This document shows, piece after piece, positions 17,231 through 26,401 of a stretch of 55,458 bases of DNA. This DNA is from Methanofastidiosum sp. (lineage in GTDB: Archaea; Methanobacteriota_B; Thermococci; Methanofastidiosales; Methanofastidiosaceae). The stretch lies in contig JAHKLW010000036.1 in the NCBI GenBank assembly GCA_020854815.1, forward strand, positions 1 through 55,458. The letters run 5' to 3'. A program made the translations under genes and the position numbers. The number at the start of each line of letters is the position of its first letter. Position 1 is the first letter of the stretch. Under the pieces are notes generated by a model. It saw only the letters and a program-made list of their open reading frames with translations. It was not told where the DNA came from and did no database searches.

Positions 17231-17258
17231 TTACGTCATTTTTGGCGGAGGTATTTTC

Positions 17259-18116
17259 ATGCTAAAAATAGCTATTCCTAAAAAGGGGAGATTATCAAAT
17301 CCCTGTCTTGAAATATTAAAAAAATCAGGTTATGAGTTTGAAGATAGCGGTAGGAAGTTATTTTCACGTATCGAAGAAAAAAATATTGAGGCTGTATTTG
17401 TGAGGACTCAAGACATACCCGAATACGTTCAGGATCAAGTTGTGGATATAGGGATAACTGGTCTTGATATCATTGGGGAAAGAGGTGCTGATGTTGAAGT
17501 TTTGCTAAAACTGGGATTTGGAAAATGCACACTTACAATCGCCGCACCGAAAAACTCATCTATAACAAAGTTTGATGACATTAAGAATGGAATGAAGATT
17601 GTGACAGAATTCCCCAAAAGTACAGATAAATACTTTAAAGATAAAGGCATTAATCTGAAGGTGATTGAAGTGTCAGGTTCAACGGAAATTGCCCCTTACC
17701 TTGGGGTGTCCGATTTAATATCGGACATAGTTAGCACTGGAACAACTTTATTGATGAACAATCTAAAACCCATATCCAAAATTATTGAATCTGAGGCAGT
17801 GCTAATAGCAAACAAGAATAGCATTAAAGAGAAGAGAGATGAGATAGAACTTCTTTCTGCATCAGTTAGAAGCGTCTTAGATGCACAGGGTAAGAAGTAC
17901 ATTATGGTAAATCTTCCTACCAAATCATTGGGTAAATTTGAAAAGGAATTTCATGGTCTTGGGGGCCCAACAGTAATGGATGTAATATCAAAAGAATCAC
18001 TTGTTGCAGCTCACTTTGTAGTCGATGAAAAACAGGTATCAGAAACTATTCAAAAACTTAAAAAGATGGGCGGAACAGGAATTCTTATTATCCCTATAGA
18101 ACGGTTGGTGAATTAG
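17259..18116 (+). CDS. hisG: ATP phosphoribosyltransferase, long form
   Basis: HisG catalyses the first step of histidine synthesis, ATP + PRPP to phosphoribosyl-ATP. The protein is 285 residues: MLKIAIPKKGRLS start, DIGITGLDII substrate-binding turn, and a PRPP-binding stretch with VSGSTEIAPYLG and IVSTGTTL. The C-terminal segment from about 205 is the ACT-like regulatory domain of the long, HisZ-independent form, where histidine feedback acts. The frame is open upstream to GTG 17211, but ATG 17259 is chosen because it has a GGAGGT site six bases before it and fits the family N-terminus. It is the first enzyme gene of a nine-gene unit and lies behind a His-rich leader ORF. Confidence 0.95.
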   Translation: MLKIAIPKKGRLSNPCLEILKKSGYEFEDSGRKLFSRIEEKNIEAVFVRTQDIPEYVQDQVVDIGITGLDIIGERGADVEVLLKLGFGKCTLTIAAPKNSSITKFDDIKNGMKIVTEFPKSTDKYFKDKGINLKVIEVSGSTEIAPYLGVSDLISDIVSTGTTLLMNNLKPISKIIESEAVLIANKNSIKEKRDEIELLSASVRSVLDAQGKKYIMVNLPTKSLGKFEKEFHGLGGPTVMDVISKESLVAAHFVVDEKQVSETIQKLKKMGGTGILIIPIERLVN

Positions 18117-19382
18117 TTGATTGAAATTTATGAAGGCTCAAAAGCTCTATTTGAAAAAGATAAACAGAGAAAAGTCCTATTAGAAGATGATGGTTACGTA
18201 AAGTCAATTTTATTGGATGTAGAAAAGAGAGGAGACGAAGCGCTCAGAGACTACACATTAAAATTTGACGGTGTCCAAATAGATGACTTTTTAGTAACTC
18301 AAGATGAGATAGCTGAAGCCTATGATAATGTAGATACCGAACTAATTGAAGCATTGGAAACTTCAGCTGAAAACATAGAGGATTTCCACAGAAGAGAGCT
18401 TCCCCAATCCTTTTTATTCGAAAAAAAAGGTATTACAGCAGGGCAGATGATATTGCCCATAGAAAGTGCAGGAATTTATGTCCCTAGTGGTCGGGCATCA
18501 TATCCTTCTACAGTGCTCATGGCAGCAATCCCTCCAAAAATATGTGGTGTTCCAAGAATAGTTGTAGTAACCCCTTCAGGCAAGGATGGCAGATGCAATG
18601 ATGCAGTTTTGGTAGCATCAGACATTGCAGGTGTTGATGAAATTTATAAAGTAGGCGGAGCTCAAGCAATAGCGGCCTTATCGTATGGGACAGAATCAAT
18701 TAAAAAAGTTTCAAAAATAGTCGGGCCAGGAAATAGATATGTTGCAATGGCAAAAAAACTTGTTGAAACCCCAACTGAATTTCCAGCGGGCCCTAGTGAA
18801 GTAATGATAATTGCTGAAGAAAAATCAAATCCAAGATTTATTGCCTTAGACATGCTTGCCCAATCTGAACACGATCCTATGGCTTCAGCATACCTATTGA
18901 CTACATCAAGATCTATTGCTGAAAAAGTTGTGAGGGAAATAGAAAATGAGCTTAAAGTATTGCCAAGAAACGAGATACTGAAAGAATCTTTGAAAAGAGG
19001 CGGAGTATTCATAGTATCATCTTTAGAGGAAGCAATAGAACTTTCAAACAATTTTGCCCCAGAACACCTTGAACTAATGGTTAAAGAACCATTCTCACTT
19101 CTTACAAAGATTAAAAACGCTGGCTCAGTTTTTTTGGGAGAATACTCTCCTGAAGCCATGGGGGATTATGTTTCAGGAACAAATCACGTACTCCCTACAT
19201 CAGGATTTGCAAAATTTTATTCCAGTCTTTCAGTTGATGATTTCATAAAAAAATATACATTCCAATATGTCACAAAGGAAGGGCTAAAGACTTATAGGGG
19301 CACAGTTTCAACACTTGCTAGGTCTGAAGGATTATTTGCGCATGAAAAAGCGGTTAACGTGAGGTTTGAAGATGAAAAGTAA
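18117..19382 (+). CDS. hisD: Histidinol dehydrogenase
   Basis: HisD performs the last two steps, NAD-dependent oxidation of histidinol to histidine. The 421-residue length is normal. Family landmarks are SAGIYVPSGRASYPS, GPGNRYVAMAKK, PAGPSEVMIIA, the zinc-site AQSEHDP and SGTNHVLPTSG. It starts at TTG 18117, directly after the hisG stop, with GGTTGGTG before it, so translation is probably coupled to hisG. Confidence 0.95.
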   Translation: MIEIYEGSKALFEKDKQRKVLLEDDGYVKSILLDVEKRGDEALRDYTLKFDGVQIDDFLVTQDEIAEAYDNVDTELIEALETSAENIEDFHRRELPQSFLFEKKGITAGQMILPIESAGIYVPSGRASYPSTVLMAAIPPKICGVPRIVVVTPSGKDGRCNDAVLVASDIAGVDEIYKVGGAQAIAALSYGTESIKKVSKIVGPGNRYVAMAKKLVETPTEFPAGPSEVMIIAEEKSNPRFIALDMLAQSEHDPMASAYLLTTSRSIAEKVVREIENELKVLPRNEILKESLKRGGVFIVSSLEEAIELSNNFAPEHLELMVKEPFSLLTKIKNAGSVFLGEYSPEAMGDYVSGTNHVLPTSGFAKFYSSLSVDDFIKKYTFQYVTKEGLKTYRGTVSTLARSEGLFAHEKAVNVRFEDEK

Positions 19383-20421
19383 ATTCGATAGAGACCTTTT
19401 AGAGAATCTTGATCCATACTCTTCAGAAGTTTCGGTATCCGATGGTAATTTAATAAGATTACACGCAAATGAACTTCCATGGAAAAACGAAACTGTAGTT
19501 TGTGGTTTACACGATAACATCTTATCAATGCCCTTAAACAGGTATCCGGAAGTCACAAATTCCAACACACGAAAAAAAATTGCAGAGTATATCGGATTTG
19601 AAAAAGAAAATGTACTAGTTGGAAACGGTAGTGATGAGATTATTGATACAATTGGAAAAGCTTTCATTTCTCCACTTGATAAAGTATTAATACCCTCTCC
19701 TACTTTTTCACTTTACGCTAGTACCACAAAGATTTATTCAGGACTTCCAATAATAATCCCTCTTAATCCTGATTTTACTCTCTCTGTTGAAAAAATAATT
19801 TCTGAAGCAAAAAATGCCAAGATGGCCATCATTTGTAGTCCAAATAATCCTACAGGCATAGCATACCCAGACGAAGAAATCAAAACCATACTTGACACAG
19901 GGGTATTGGTAATTCTTGATGAAGCGTATGCCGAATTTTCTGGACATTCAGGACTAAACTTGGTGAATAATTATGATAATTTGATTGTCATGAAGACATT
20001 TTCAAAAGCATTTGGGCTTGCAGGATTTAGAACAGGATACTGCGTGGCATCAGAAACATTAATTGAGTCAATGAGCAAAGTTATGCTCCCATATAACCTA
20101 AATCTAATATCTATGAAGGTAGTTGAACTTGCAATCCAGCATGAAGATTTTATGAAAGATTCTGTTAAAAAAATAAAGGAAAACAGAAAATATCTTTATG
20201 GTGCAATGCAGGAGATAAAGGGTATAAATTCAATTCAGTCAAATGCTAATTTCATACTATTTGAAACAGAAAATCCTAGAATGATCTATGAAGAGCTATT
20301 GAAAAGAGGAATTCTAATTAGATACTTCGAAGGCAAAAATTATATGAGAGTCTCTGTAGGAACTTACGAACAATGTGTAAAATTTATTTCTTATTTGAGG
20401 GAGATATTAAATGTCTGTTAA
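19372..20421 (+). CDS. hisC: Histidinol-phosphate aminotransferase
   Basis: A class I/II PLP-dependent aminotransferase converting imidazole-acetol phosphate and glutamate to histidinol phosphate. At 349 residues it shows NGSDEII, SPNNPTG, DEAYAEF and the Schiff-base lysine Lys212 in TFSKAFGLAGFRTGY. ATG 19372 with GAGGT at 19361-19365 is preferred to TTG 19366. It overlaps hisD by 11 nt, which implies coupled translation. Confidence 0.94.
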   Translation: MKSKFDRDLLENLDPYSSEVSVSDGNLIRLHANELPWKNETVVCGLHDNILSMPLNRYPEVTNSNTRKKIAEYIGFEKENVLVGNGSDEIIDTIGKAFISPLDKVLIPSPTFSLYASTTKIYSGLPIIIPLNPDFTLSVEKIISEAKNAKMAIICSPNNPTGIAYPDEEIKTILDTGVLVILDEAYAEFSGHSGLNLVNNYDNLIVMKTFSKAFGLAGFRTGYCVASETLIESMSKVMLPYNLNLISMKVVELAIQHEDFMKDSVKKIKENRKYLYGAMQEIKGINSIQSNANFILFETENPRMIYEELLKRGILIRYFEGKNYMRVSVGTYEQCVKFISYLREILNVC

Positions 20422-21019
20422 GATAGGTATAATTGATTATGGAATGGGGAATTTAAAGAGTGTTTACAAAGCTTTTAGATTTTTAAAAGCAGATCCTGTT
20501 TTCATTGATAAAGAAGAAGATTTCGATTGTGATGGTTTAATACTCCCTGGAGTTGGGGCATTTGAAGATGGAATGAAGAATTTAGGGCCTTTTATTAAAG
20601 TATTAAAAAAGGAATCGGTAACAAAGCCTCTTCTCGGAATTTGTCTTGGCATGCAAATGCTTTTCTCAGATAGTGAAGAAAACGGATTTTTCAAAGGATT
20701 AGATCTTATACCCGGATCTGTAAGGAAACTACCCGAAGGACTCAAAGTACCTCACATGGGATGGAATAGCATTGGATTCTTAGATGATGATCCTTTAGTA
20801 ATCGGAATAAAAAATGAATCTTATTTCTATTTTGTTCATTCTTATGCACCGTTCTGTGGGCCTGATTATACTCTTGGTGAAACAGAGTATGGAATAAGAT
20901 TTCCCTCAATAGTTGCAAAAGACTTTATTTACGGAACTCAGTTCCACCCTGAGAAAAGTGGCGAGTCCGGACTAAAGCTTCTTAAAAATTACATAAATAT
21001 AGTGGAGAGCACGATATGA
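20411..21019 (+). CDS. hisH: Imidazole glycerol phosphate synthase, glutaminase subunit
   Basis: HisH hydrolyses glutamine and passes ammonia to HisF. The 202-residue class I glutamine amidotransferase has its nucleophile Cys78 in GICLGMQMLF, an oxyanion region GVGAFEDGM, and the His179/Glu181 pair in TQFHPEKSG. It overlaps hisC by 11 nt and hisA by 4 nt. Confidence 0.95.
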   Translation: MSVKIGIIDYGMGNLKSVYKAFRFLKADPVFIDKEEDFDCDGLILPGVGAFEDGMKNLGPFIKVLKKESVTKPLLGICLGMQMLFSDSEENGFFKGLDLIPGSVRKLPEGLKVPHMGWNSIGFLDDDPLVIGIKNESYFYFVHSYAPFCGPDYTLGETEYGIRFPSIVAKDFIYGTQFHPEKSGESGLKLLKNYINIVESTI

Positions 21020-21726
21020 AAGTCTTGCCTGCAGTTGATATCTTAAATAGAAAATGTGTACAACTTGTTGGAGGAGATCCCGATATCAAGGTGTTTGAGA
21101 ATCCAGATCCGCTCACAATTGCAAAAAAGTGGGCAGAGTATTCAGATTATTTGCACCTGATTGACCTTGACGCTGCCATATATAACTCAAGTATCAATAG
21201 GGATATAATAAAAAAAATACTATCTGAGATTAAAGTTCCCGCCGAAGTTGGGGGCGGGATAAGAAGTATAGAGATATTTAGAGAGCTAATTAATGCAGGT
21301 GCGGATAAACTCATTATGGGCACCTCAGCAGTAAAAAATCTTGAACTTCTAAAAAATATAAATGATGAATTTGGGAAGGATAGAATAGTCATTGCTTTGG
21401 ATGTTAAAGGAGAAGAGGTATCAATCTCTGGCTGGACTCAAGGCTCAGGTTTATCGATATATGAAACAATAAAAAATTTAGAAGAATATACATCCTCCTT
21501 CCTAATCACAAGTATAGGTGTCGAGGGAAGGATGACGGGGCCAGACACAGTGCTATACAAAAAGATTTTATCCCTCATAGATGTAGAGATAATTGCATCA
21601 GGTGGGATTTCATCAATTGATGATTTAATAAAACTTGATAAAATAGGCATTAACAAAGCCGTAGTCGGAACGGCAATTTATACTAATAAGATTGATTTAA
21701 ATGAGGTAAGGAAAGTATTTGGGTGA
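21016..21726 (+). CDS. hisA: ProFAR isomerase (phosphoribosylformimino-AICAR-P isomerase)
   Basis: A beta/alpha-barrel Amadori isomerase of 236 residues. The catalytic pair is visible: Asp8 (LPAVDIL) and Asp129 (IALDVKGEEV). Phosphate-binding loops EVGGGIRS and ASGGISSID are present. The DG turn usual in the middle of the barrel is EG here (GVEGRMTGPD), a mild divergence. ATG 21016 overlaps the hisH stop (ATGA). Confidence 0.93.
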   Translation: MKVLPAVDILNRKCVQLVGGDPDIKVFENPDPLTIAKKWAEYSDYLHLIDLDAAIYNSSINRDIIKKILSEIKVPAEVGGGIRSIEIFRELINAGADKLIMGTSAVKNLELLKNINDEFGKDRIVIALDVKGEEVSISGWTQGSGLSIYETIKNLEEYTSSFLITSIGVEGRMTGPDTVLYKKILSLIDVEIIASGGISSIDDLIKLDKIGINKAVVGTAIYTNKIDLNEVRKVFG

Positions 21727-21732
21727 TTTGTT

Positions 21733-22305
21733 TTGAGAGAATCAAAAATTGAAAGAAAAACAAAGGAAACAAATATCAAGATCAAGTTGAATATAGATGG
21801 CCAGGGCAAATATAAAATTTCTACATCAAAGAAATTTTTTGATCACATGCTCGAGACTTTTTCTAGATACAGCCTTTTTGATATAGAAATAAAGGCTGAA
21901 GGAGATTTAACTCACCACCTTGTTGAAGACATAGGTATTGCAATGGGGATGGCATTTTCAGAGGCCATAGGAGACAAAAAAAGGATCAATAGAGTAGGCA
22001 CGGCCACAGTCCCAATGGACGATTCGCTTGTCATGACCTCCCTTGATATAGGTGGAAGGCACTACACAAAGTTTGATTTAAACTTCAAGTTTGACAAGAT
22101 TGAAGAAGTTTCACCCGATTTATTCTTACATTTCCTTGATTCTTTCGCACAGAAGGTTCCACTAAATCTATTCATAAAGGAATTCTATGGAGACGATGAC
22201 CACCACAAGATAGAGGCAGTCTTCAAATCATTTGGTAAAGCACTTTTAATGGCAACTTCATTTAATGATAGAATTGATCTACTTTCAACTAAAGGAGTGA
22301 TATAA
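21733..22305 (+). CDS. hisB: Imidazoleglycerol-phosphate dehydratase
   Basis: A 190-residue monofunctional IGPD, without the HAD phosphatase half found in enterobacterial HisB. Metal-binding motifs [22 protein letters not shown] and [17 protein letters not shown] are intact. It starts at TTG 21733, with GGTGA at 21722-21726. The absence of a fused phosphatase fits the separate PHP-type phosphatase gene at the end of the operon. Confidence 0.95.
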   Translation: MRESKIERKTKETNIKIKLNIDGQGKYKISTSKKFFDHMLETFSRYSLFDIEIKAEGDLTHHLVEDIGIAMGMAFSEAIGDKKRINRVGTATVPMDDSLVMTSLDIGGRHYTKFDLNFKFDKIEEVSPDLFLHFLDSFAQKVPLNLFIKEFYGDDDHHKIEAVFKSFGKALLMATSFNDRIDLLSTKGVI

Positions 22306-23060
22306 TGCATGCAAAGAGAATCATACCATGTCTTGACGTTGACCAGGGGAGAGTTGTGAAAGGTATAAAATTCGTAAATATCAGGGATGCTGGCGATCCT
22401 GTAGAAATGGCACAGCTTTATGATGAAAAAGGCGCGGATGAATTAGTATTTCTTGATATTACTGCTTCATCTGATAAAAGGAATATCATGGTTGATGTAG
22501 TTGAAAGGACGGGGGACGTTGTCTTTATACCATTTACAGTCGGAGGGGGATTAAGAAATATCGAAGACATAAAGGCAATATTACGTGCTGGAGCAGACAA
22601 GGTTAGTCTCAATACATCCGCAGTTCAAAATCCAGACTTGATAAAAGAATCTTCAAGAATATTCGGAAGCCAGTGCATAGTTCTTGCAATAGATGCTAAA
22701 AGGAAAGGTAAAAGTTGGGAAGTCTATACTCATGGGGGAAGGACTCCCACAGGCATAGATGCAGTTGAATGGGCAAAGAGAGCCGAAAATCTTGGTTGCG
22801 GAGAGATATTACTTACAAGTATGGATGCAGACGGTACAAAAGATGGATATGATATCCCTCTGACGAAAGCAATTTCTGAAGCTGTTAATATCCCAGTTAT
22901 TGCTTCAGGCGGAGCTGGAAATGCAGAGCATATCTACCAAGCATTGACCAAAGGTAAGGCCGACGCGGCACTTGCAGCTTCCATATTCCATTACGAAGAA
23001 CATTCAATTAGAAAGGTAAAAGAATACCTTAGATCAAAAAAGGTATCGGTAAGATTATGA
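22305..23060 (+). CDS. hisF: Imidazole glycerol phosphate synthase, cyclase subunit
   Basis: The 251-residue barrel partner of HisH makes imidazole glycerol phosphate and AICAR. Catalytic Asp11 ([13 protein letters not shown]) and Asp130 ([10 protein letters not shown]) are present, with phosphate loops GGGLRN and ASGGAGN. Its ATG shares one base with the hisB stop (TAATG), so translation is tightly coupled. Confidence 0.96.
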   Translation: MHAKRIIPCLDVDQGRVVKGIKFVNIRDAGDPVEMAQLYDEKGADELVFLDITASSDKRNIMVDVVERTGDVVFIPFTVGGGLRNIEDIKAILRAGADKVSLNTSAVQNPDLIKESSRIFGSQCIVLAIDAKRKGKSWEVYTHGGRTPTGIDAVEWAKRAENLGCGEILLTSMDADGTKDGYDIPLTKAISEAVNIPVIASGGAGNAEHIYQALTKGKADAALAASIFHYEEHSIRKVKEYLRSKKVSVRL

Positions 23061-23680
23061 GTGACTTTAATCTGAAGTGGGATGAAAAAGGCCTTATTCC
23101 TGCCATCGTTCAGGATTACAATACGAAAGAAGTACTTATGATGGCCTACATGAACGAAGATTCATTAAAAAAGACACTTGAAACTGGGAGAACATGTTTT
23201 TGGTCAAGAAGCAGAAAGAAGTTCTGGTTTAAGGGAGAATCATCTGGTAATGTACAAAAGGTAAAAGAAGTGAGGTATGACTGCGATGCAGATTCTATTC
23301 TAGTTCTAGTTGAGCAAATCGGTGCAGCATGTCACGAAGGATACCCAACATGTTACTTTAGAAAAATTGATGGAAAAATAATAGGTGAAAAGTCCTTTGA
23401 AGGTGGACTTTATGTTCTAGATGAACTTTACAAGTTAATAGAAAAAAGAAAGAAAGAGATGCCAAAGGATTCGTATACCACCAAATTACTTACCGATAAG
23501 AATCTCCTCCTTAAAAAAATCGGAGAAGAATCAAGTGAGGTAATTATATCTTATTCAGAGGAGAAAAAAAGAACCGTTGAAGAAGCCTCTGATCTTATCT
23601 ATCACTTATTTGTTTTATTAGTTGAAAGAGATATTAAACTTGAATCAGTTTTAGAAGAATTGAAAAAGAGAAGGAAGTGA
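23057..23680 (+). CDS. hisIE: Bifunctional PRA-CH / PRA-PH (HisI-HisE fusion)
   Basis: This does steps two and three of the pathway. The N-terminal HisI cyclohydrolase half (about 1-120) has [12 protein letters not shown], the metal-binding DCDAD and HEGYPTCYF. The C-terminal HisE pyrophosphohydrolase half (about 125-207) has [13 protein letters not shown] and [14 protein letters not shown]. The fusion is common in bacteria. ATG 23057 overlaps hisF by 4 nt. Confidence 0.95.
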   Translation: MSDFNLKWDEKGLIPAIVQDYNTKEVLMMAYMNEDSLKKTLETGRTCFWSRSRKKFWFKGESSGNVQKVKEVRYDCDADSILVLVEQIGAACHEGYPTCYFRKIDGKIIGEKSFEGGLYVLDELYKLIEKRKKEMPKDSYTTKLLTDKNLLLKKIGEESSEVIISYSEEKKRTVEEASDLIYHLFVLLVERDIKLESVLEELKKRRK

Positions 23681-23684
23681 ATAC

Positions 23685-24341
23685 ATGGATTTAGGAAAAA
23701 GATATGATTTTCATACCCATACAATATTTTCTGATGGCGAACTTATCCCATCAGAACTTGTGAGGCGTGCAGGGGCGTTAGATCACAAAGCAATTGCATT
23801 GACAGATCATGTCGATGCTTCAAATATAGAATTCATTGTCCCAAACCTTGCACGAGTTTCTGAGGAACTGAATCAATACTGGGATATAAATGTAATTCCA
23901 GGTGTTGAGATTACACATGTACCTCCCGAGACAATTAAAAAACTAGCAGTCAAGGCAAAAAAACTTGGCGCAAAAATAGTTGTTGTCCATGGGGAGACTC
24001 CAGTTGAACCTGTCATGCCAGGTACAAACAGAAGCGCAATTGAGAGCGGTGAAGTTGATATACTTGCACATCCAGGAATAATTGATGAAAAAGATGCAAA
24101 GCTTGCAAACAAATCAGATATATTTCTTGAAATAACTGCAAGAGGTGGTCACAACATTGGAAATGGAAGAGTTGCTTCATTAGGTGAAAACTTCATTTTA
24201 GATACAGATACACACTCGCCAAGTAATCTAATCACCCAGGAATTTGCATATCGTGTCGCTTTGGGTGCAGGACTTAAGGAAGAATCTGCTATAAATGTGA
24301 TTAAGGAAAATCCAAAAATATTACTCGAAAAGATTTTATAA
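23685..24341 (+). CDS. PHP-family phosphatase, probable histidinol-phosphatase
   Basis: A 218-residue PHP metal-dependent hydrolase with metal-site motifs YDFHTHTIFSDGE, LTDHVD, GVEITH, VVVHGETP, DILAHPG and DTDTHS. The family includes HolPases, and this gene closes the his operon 4 nt after hisIE. That operon lacks any other phosphatase for histidinol phosphate. The assignment to that missing step therefore rests on position plus fold. It is not a canonical HisK by length. A hairpin with a T-run follows. Confidence 0.8.
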   Translation: MDLGKRYDFHTHTIFSDGELIPSELVRRAGALDHKAIALTDHVDASNIEFIVPNLARVSEELNQYWDINVIPGVEITHVPPETIKKLAVKAKKLGAKIVVVHGETPVEPVMPGTNRSAIESGEVDILAHPGIIDEKDAKLANKSDIFLEITARGGHNIGNGRVASLGENFILDTDTHSPSNLITQEFAYRVALGAGLKEESAINVIKENPKILLEKIL

Positions 24342-24350
24342 AAAATAAAT

Positions 24351-24383
24351 TAGGCAAATATTTGCCTACACTTTTTCTTTTTT
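24351..24383 (+). terminator. Probable his operon terminator
   Basis: A perfect 18-bp palindrome, TAGGCAAATATTTGCCTA (24351-24368), begins 10 nt after the last his-operon stop codon. It is followed by a T-rich run (CTTTTTCTTTTTT). Oligo-T is the core archaeal termination signal. Confidence 0.65.
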
Positions 24384-24455
24384 AAGGTTCATAGAGTTAT
24401 CAATTGCTGTATTTTTGATTAATGAGTTTTCTGCTGATTATTATACACTGCAAAA

Positions 24456-24465
24456 CTTTTATAAG
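24456..24465 (+). promoter_or_regulatory. TATA box for the small membrane protein at 24488
   Basis: CTTTTATAAG is centred 27 nt before ATG 24488, predicting a leaderless transcript. Confidence 0.55.
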
Positions 24466-24487
24466 TAATTTTTTTTAATTTAAAATT

Positions 24488-24745
24488 ATGGACATAGGGC
24501 AGTTTGTCATCAAGATTGTAGAAGCCATACTTTCTTTCAGTGAGTTTCTAGCAGAAGAGATATCTGCTCTAACTAATGGTTTTCTCCCAGAAGGGGCAGT
24601 GAACGAAGTAGGAATACTCATCCTTCTAGTTTTATTGAGGCTGGGATTTGACTACGCCAAGAAGATATTGGAAATATTAATTGTAATCTTTATTGTATAT
24701 ATAGTAATCCAACTTCTGCCTTCTATTATTAATTCGATAGGGTAG
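24488..24745 (+). CDS. Small membrane protein, unknown function
   Basis: I do not recognise this 85-residue protein. An amphipathic N-terminal helix (FVIKIVEAILSFSEFLAEEI) is followed by a hydrophobic segment (VGILILLVLLRLGF) and a long C-terminal one (ILEILIVIFIVYIVIQLLPSII). The TATA box just upstream supports the start. It ends 11 nt before the methylthiotransferase gene and is probably co-transcribed with it. Confidence 0.65.
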   Translation: MDIGQFVIKIVEAILSFSEFLAEEISALTNGFLPEGAVNEVGILILLVLLRLGFDYAKKILEILIVIFIVYIVIQLLPSIINSIG

Positions 24746-24756
24746 CGTTAAGAAAA

Positions 24757-26010
24757 ATGCAACGTAAGATTTTTATTGAAACTTATGGCTGCACCCAAAA
24801 CAAGGGAGACAGCGAGATAATTAAATATCTCTTGAAAGATTTTCTTGTAGAATCAATCGAAGATGCAGATACCGTTATTGTTAATACTTGTGGGGTTAAA
24901 GGTCAAACTGAAAAGAAGATTCGTCTAAGAATTTCTTCGTTACTTGAAAATAAAAGAGTCATTATATCAGGATGTTTACCAAAAATTAATCTTGAGGCAA
25001 TTGATGAAAGAGTTTCGGGAATTATTGGAACAAATGATTTAGATCGTATCGCTGAAGTCGTCCTTTCTGACAAAAAAATGACTTTTATTTCAGAGGATAA
25101 CAGAAGACTTGGTTCAAAGACTTCTTTTAAAAAAATTAGAGATGATTCTGCATCTGCTATTGTTCAGATATCAGAAGGTTGTGCGGGCAGGTGTAGTTTT
25201 TGCTGTACAAGATTCGCAAGAGGCAATGTGCACAGCTTTCCAATTGAAGAAATAGTAAGAGAGGTAAATGAAGCACTCTCAGAAGGATATAGAGAGATCT
25301 TATTTACCTCACAGGACACAGCTGCATACGGCTTGGACACAGGAGAAACTCTTACATCCCTCCTAAAAAAGACATTTGAGATACATGAAAAATTTATGTT
25401 AAGACTCGGAATGGCAAATCCAAATCATATAAAAATTTTCGAAAATGAATTGGTCGAGTTATATAAGAATCCGCACATGTATAGATTTTTACACATACCT
25501 GTTCAGTCAGGAGATGATAAAGTTCTTTTAGATATGAATAGAGGCCATACAATCAAAGAATTTTTAGAGACTGTCTCACTTTTTAGAAACAACATAAAAG
25601 ACCTCTATTTGTGCACGGACATCATTGTGGGGTTCCCAACAGAAGATGAGTCTGCCTTTGAAAATACTTACAAGCTCATCGAAAAGATAAGGCCAGATAA
25701 GATTAATCTAACTCGTTTTTCACCTAGACCAGGAACAGATTCATCTAAAATGAAACAGATACCAACATGGATTGTTAAGGAGAGATCCAGAAGATTGAAT
25801 CTTCTACGGAAAAAGATTTCTTCTGAAATAAATAGATCTTATATTGGGAGAAGCTTTGAAGCATTAGTAACGGAGAAAAATAGGGATGGCACGTTAACAG
25901 GAAGAATATATAACAACAAACCTGTTATTTTAGAGAATACTGTAGTTGGGAAGTTCGTAGAAGTTGATATCGAAGATGCAACTTCCACATATCTTATTGG
26001 AAGAAGGTGA
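24757..26010 (+). CDS. tRNA t6A37 methylthiotransferase, archaeal MiaB/CDKAL1-like
   Basis: A radical SAM enzyme that adds a methylthio group to t6A37 in ANN-decoding tRNAs. The 417 residues comprise an N-terminal UPF0004 domain with three cluster cysteines (ETYGCTQN, NTCGV, SGCLP), the radical SAM site CAGRCSFCCTR (CxxxCxxC), and a C-terminal TRAM RNA-binding domain (RSFEALVTEKNRDGT). The archaeal/eukaryotic MTAB type is inferred from length and motif style. The KEOPS subunit Pcc1, which acts earlier on the same nucleotide, is also encoded in this window. Confidence 0.9.
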   Translation: MQRKIFIETYGCTQNKGDSEIIKYLLKDFLVESIEDADTVIVNTCGVKGQTEKKIRLRISSLLENKRVIISGCLPKINLEAIDERVSGIIGTNDLDRIAEVVLSDKKMTFISEDNRRLGSKTSFKKIRDDSASAIVQISEGCAGRCSFCCTRFARGNVHSFPIEEIVREVNEALSEGYREILFTSQDTAAYGLDTGETLTSLLKKTFEIHEKFMLRLGMANPNHIKIFENELVELYKNPHMYRFLHIPVQSGDDKVLLDMNRGHTIKEFLETVSLFRNNIKDLYLCTDIIVGFPTEDESAFENTYKLIEKIRPDKINLTRFSPRPGTDSSKMKQIPTWIVKERSRRLNLLRKKISSEINRSYIGRSFEALVTEKNRDGTLTGRIYNNKPVILENTVVGKFVEVDIEDATSTYLIGRR

Positions 26011-26014
26011 TTTA

Positions 26015-26359
26015 TTGGATTTGAGGGAAATACAGAAGAAAGATAAAGTATTTTGTGAAGAGCGTGGATGGGATAAATTTCCTCCATCACTAGTTTTAAT
26101 TCATCTTTATGAGGAGCTATCTGAAGTTGGAGAATATATCCTATATAAAGACGGATATAAAAAAAGTGGACTGGGAAATGATAAAGATGCAGGCTATGAA
26201 AATCTAAATAGAGAATTTGGCCAGATATTATCCTTATTAATGCAGCTTGCAAATTCTTTTGATATTGATTTAGAATCTTCCTTTTTGTCAGAATTTGAAA
26301 TTATGCAAAAAAGATTTGGGAAGGAAGAATGGAAGAAATACACAGATAAGATTGTTTAG
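26015..26359 (+). CDS. MazG-like nucleotide pyrophosphohydrolase domain protein
   Basis: 114 residues, all-helical, with a MazG-like pattern of acidic metal ligands: HLYEELSEVGEYIL, then NREFGQILSLLMQLA. TTG 26015, with GGTGAT at 26006-26011, is chosen. The frame is open further upstream but only by overlapping the methylthiotransferase gene. The exact substrate (house-cleaning dNTP or another NTP) is unknown. The stop codon lies in a strong GC hairpin. Confidence 0.65.
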   Translation: MDLREIQKKDKVFCEERGWDKFPPSLVLIHLYEELSEVGEYILYKDGYKKSGLGNDKDAGYENLNREFGQILSLLMQLANSFDIDLESSFLSEFEIMQKRFGKEEWKKYTDKIV

Positions 26360-26379
26360 GGGGGTTTTTCAACCCCCCT
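26358..26379 (+). terminator. Strong GC hairpin overlapping the MazG stop codon
   Basis: AGGGGGGTT, a TTTC loop and AACCCCCCT form a perfect nine-pair stem with six G-C pairs. It begins within the stop codon and is by far the most stable hairpin in this AT-rich area. No T-run follows, so it may protect the 3' end or block ribosomes rather than terminate transcription. Confidence 0.5.
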
Positions 26380-26401
26380 GGAGGGAAAATGGAGGAAAAA
26401 G

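Larger units (their letters stand above)
17159..17248 (+). promoter_or_regulatory. Candidate alternative RNA structures in the his leader
   Basis: Strand 1, ATGGGCA (17159-17165), is a perfect complement of strand 2, TGCCCAT (17215-17221), which contains the first His codon. An overlapping stretch, CTGCC (17214-17218), can instead pair with GGCGG (17244-17248), which overlaps the hisG Shine-Dalgarno site, using one G-U pair. A ribosome paused at the His codons would cover strand 2 and leave the Shine-Dalgarno site open. A second option pairs ACGTAA (17172-17177) with TTACGT (17231-17236). A T5 run lies at 17239-17243. These pairings were read by eye. Confidence 0.4.

Noticed and set aside
17211-17258. 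Longer hisG starting at GTG 17211
   Set aside because: It would overlap the His-rich leader and add residues not expected at the HisG N-terminus. ATG 17259 has a proper GGAGGT site and fits the family start.
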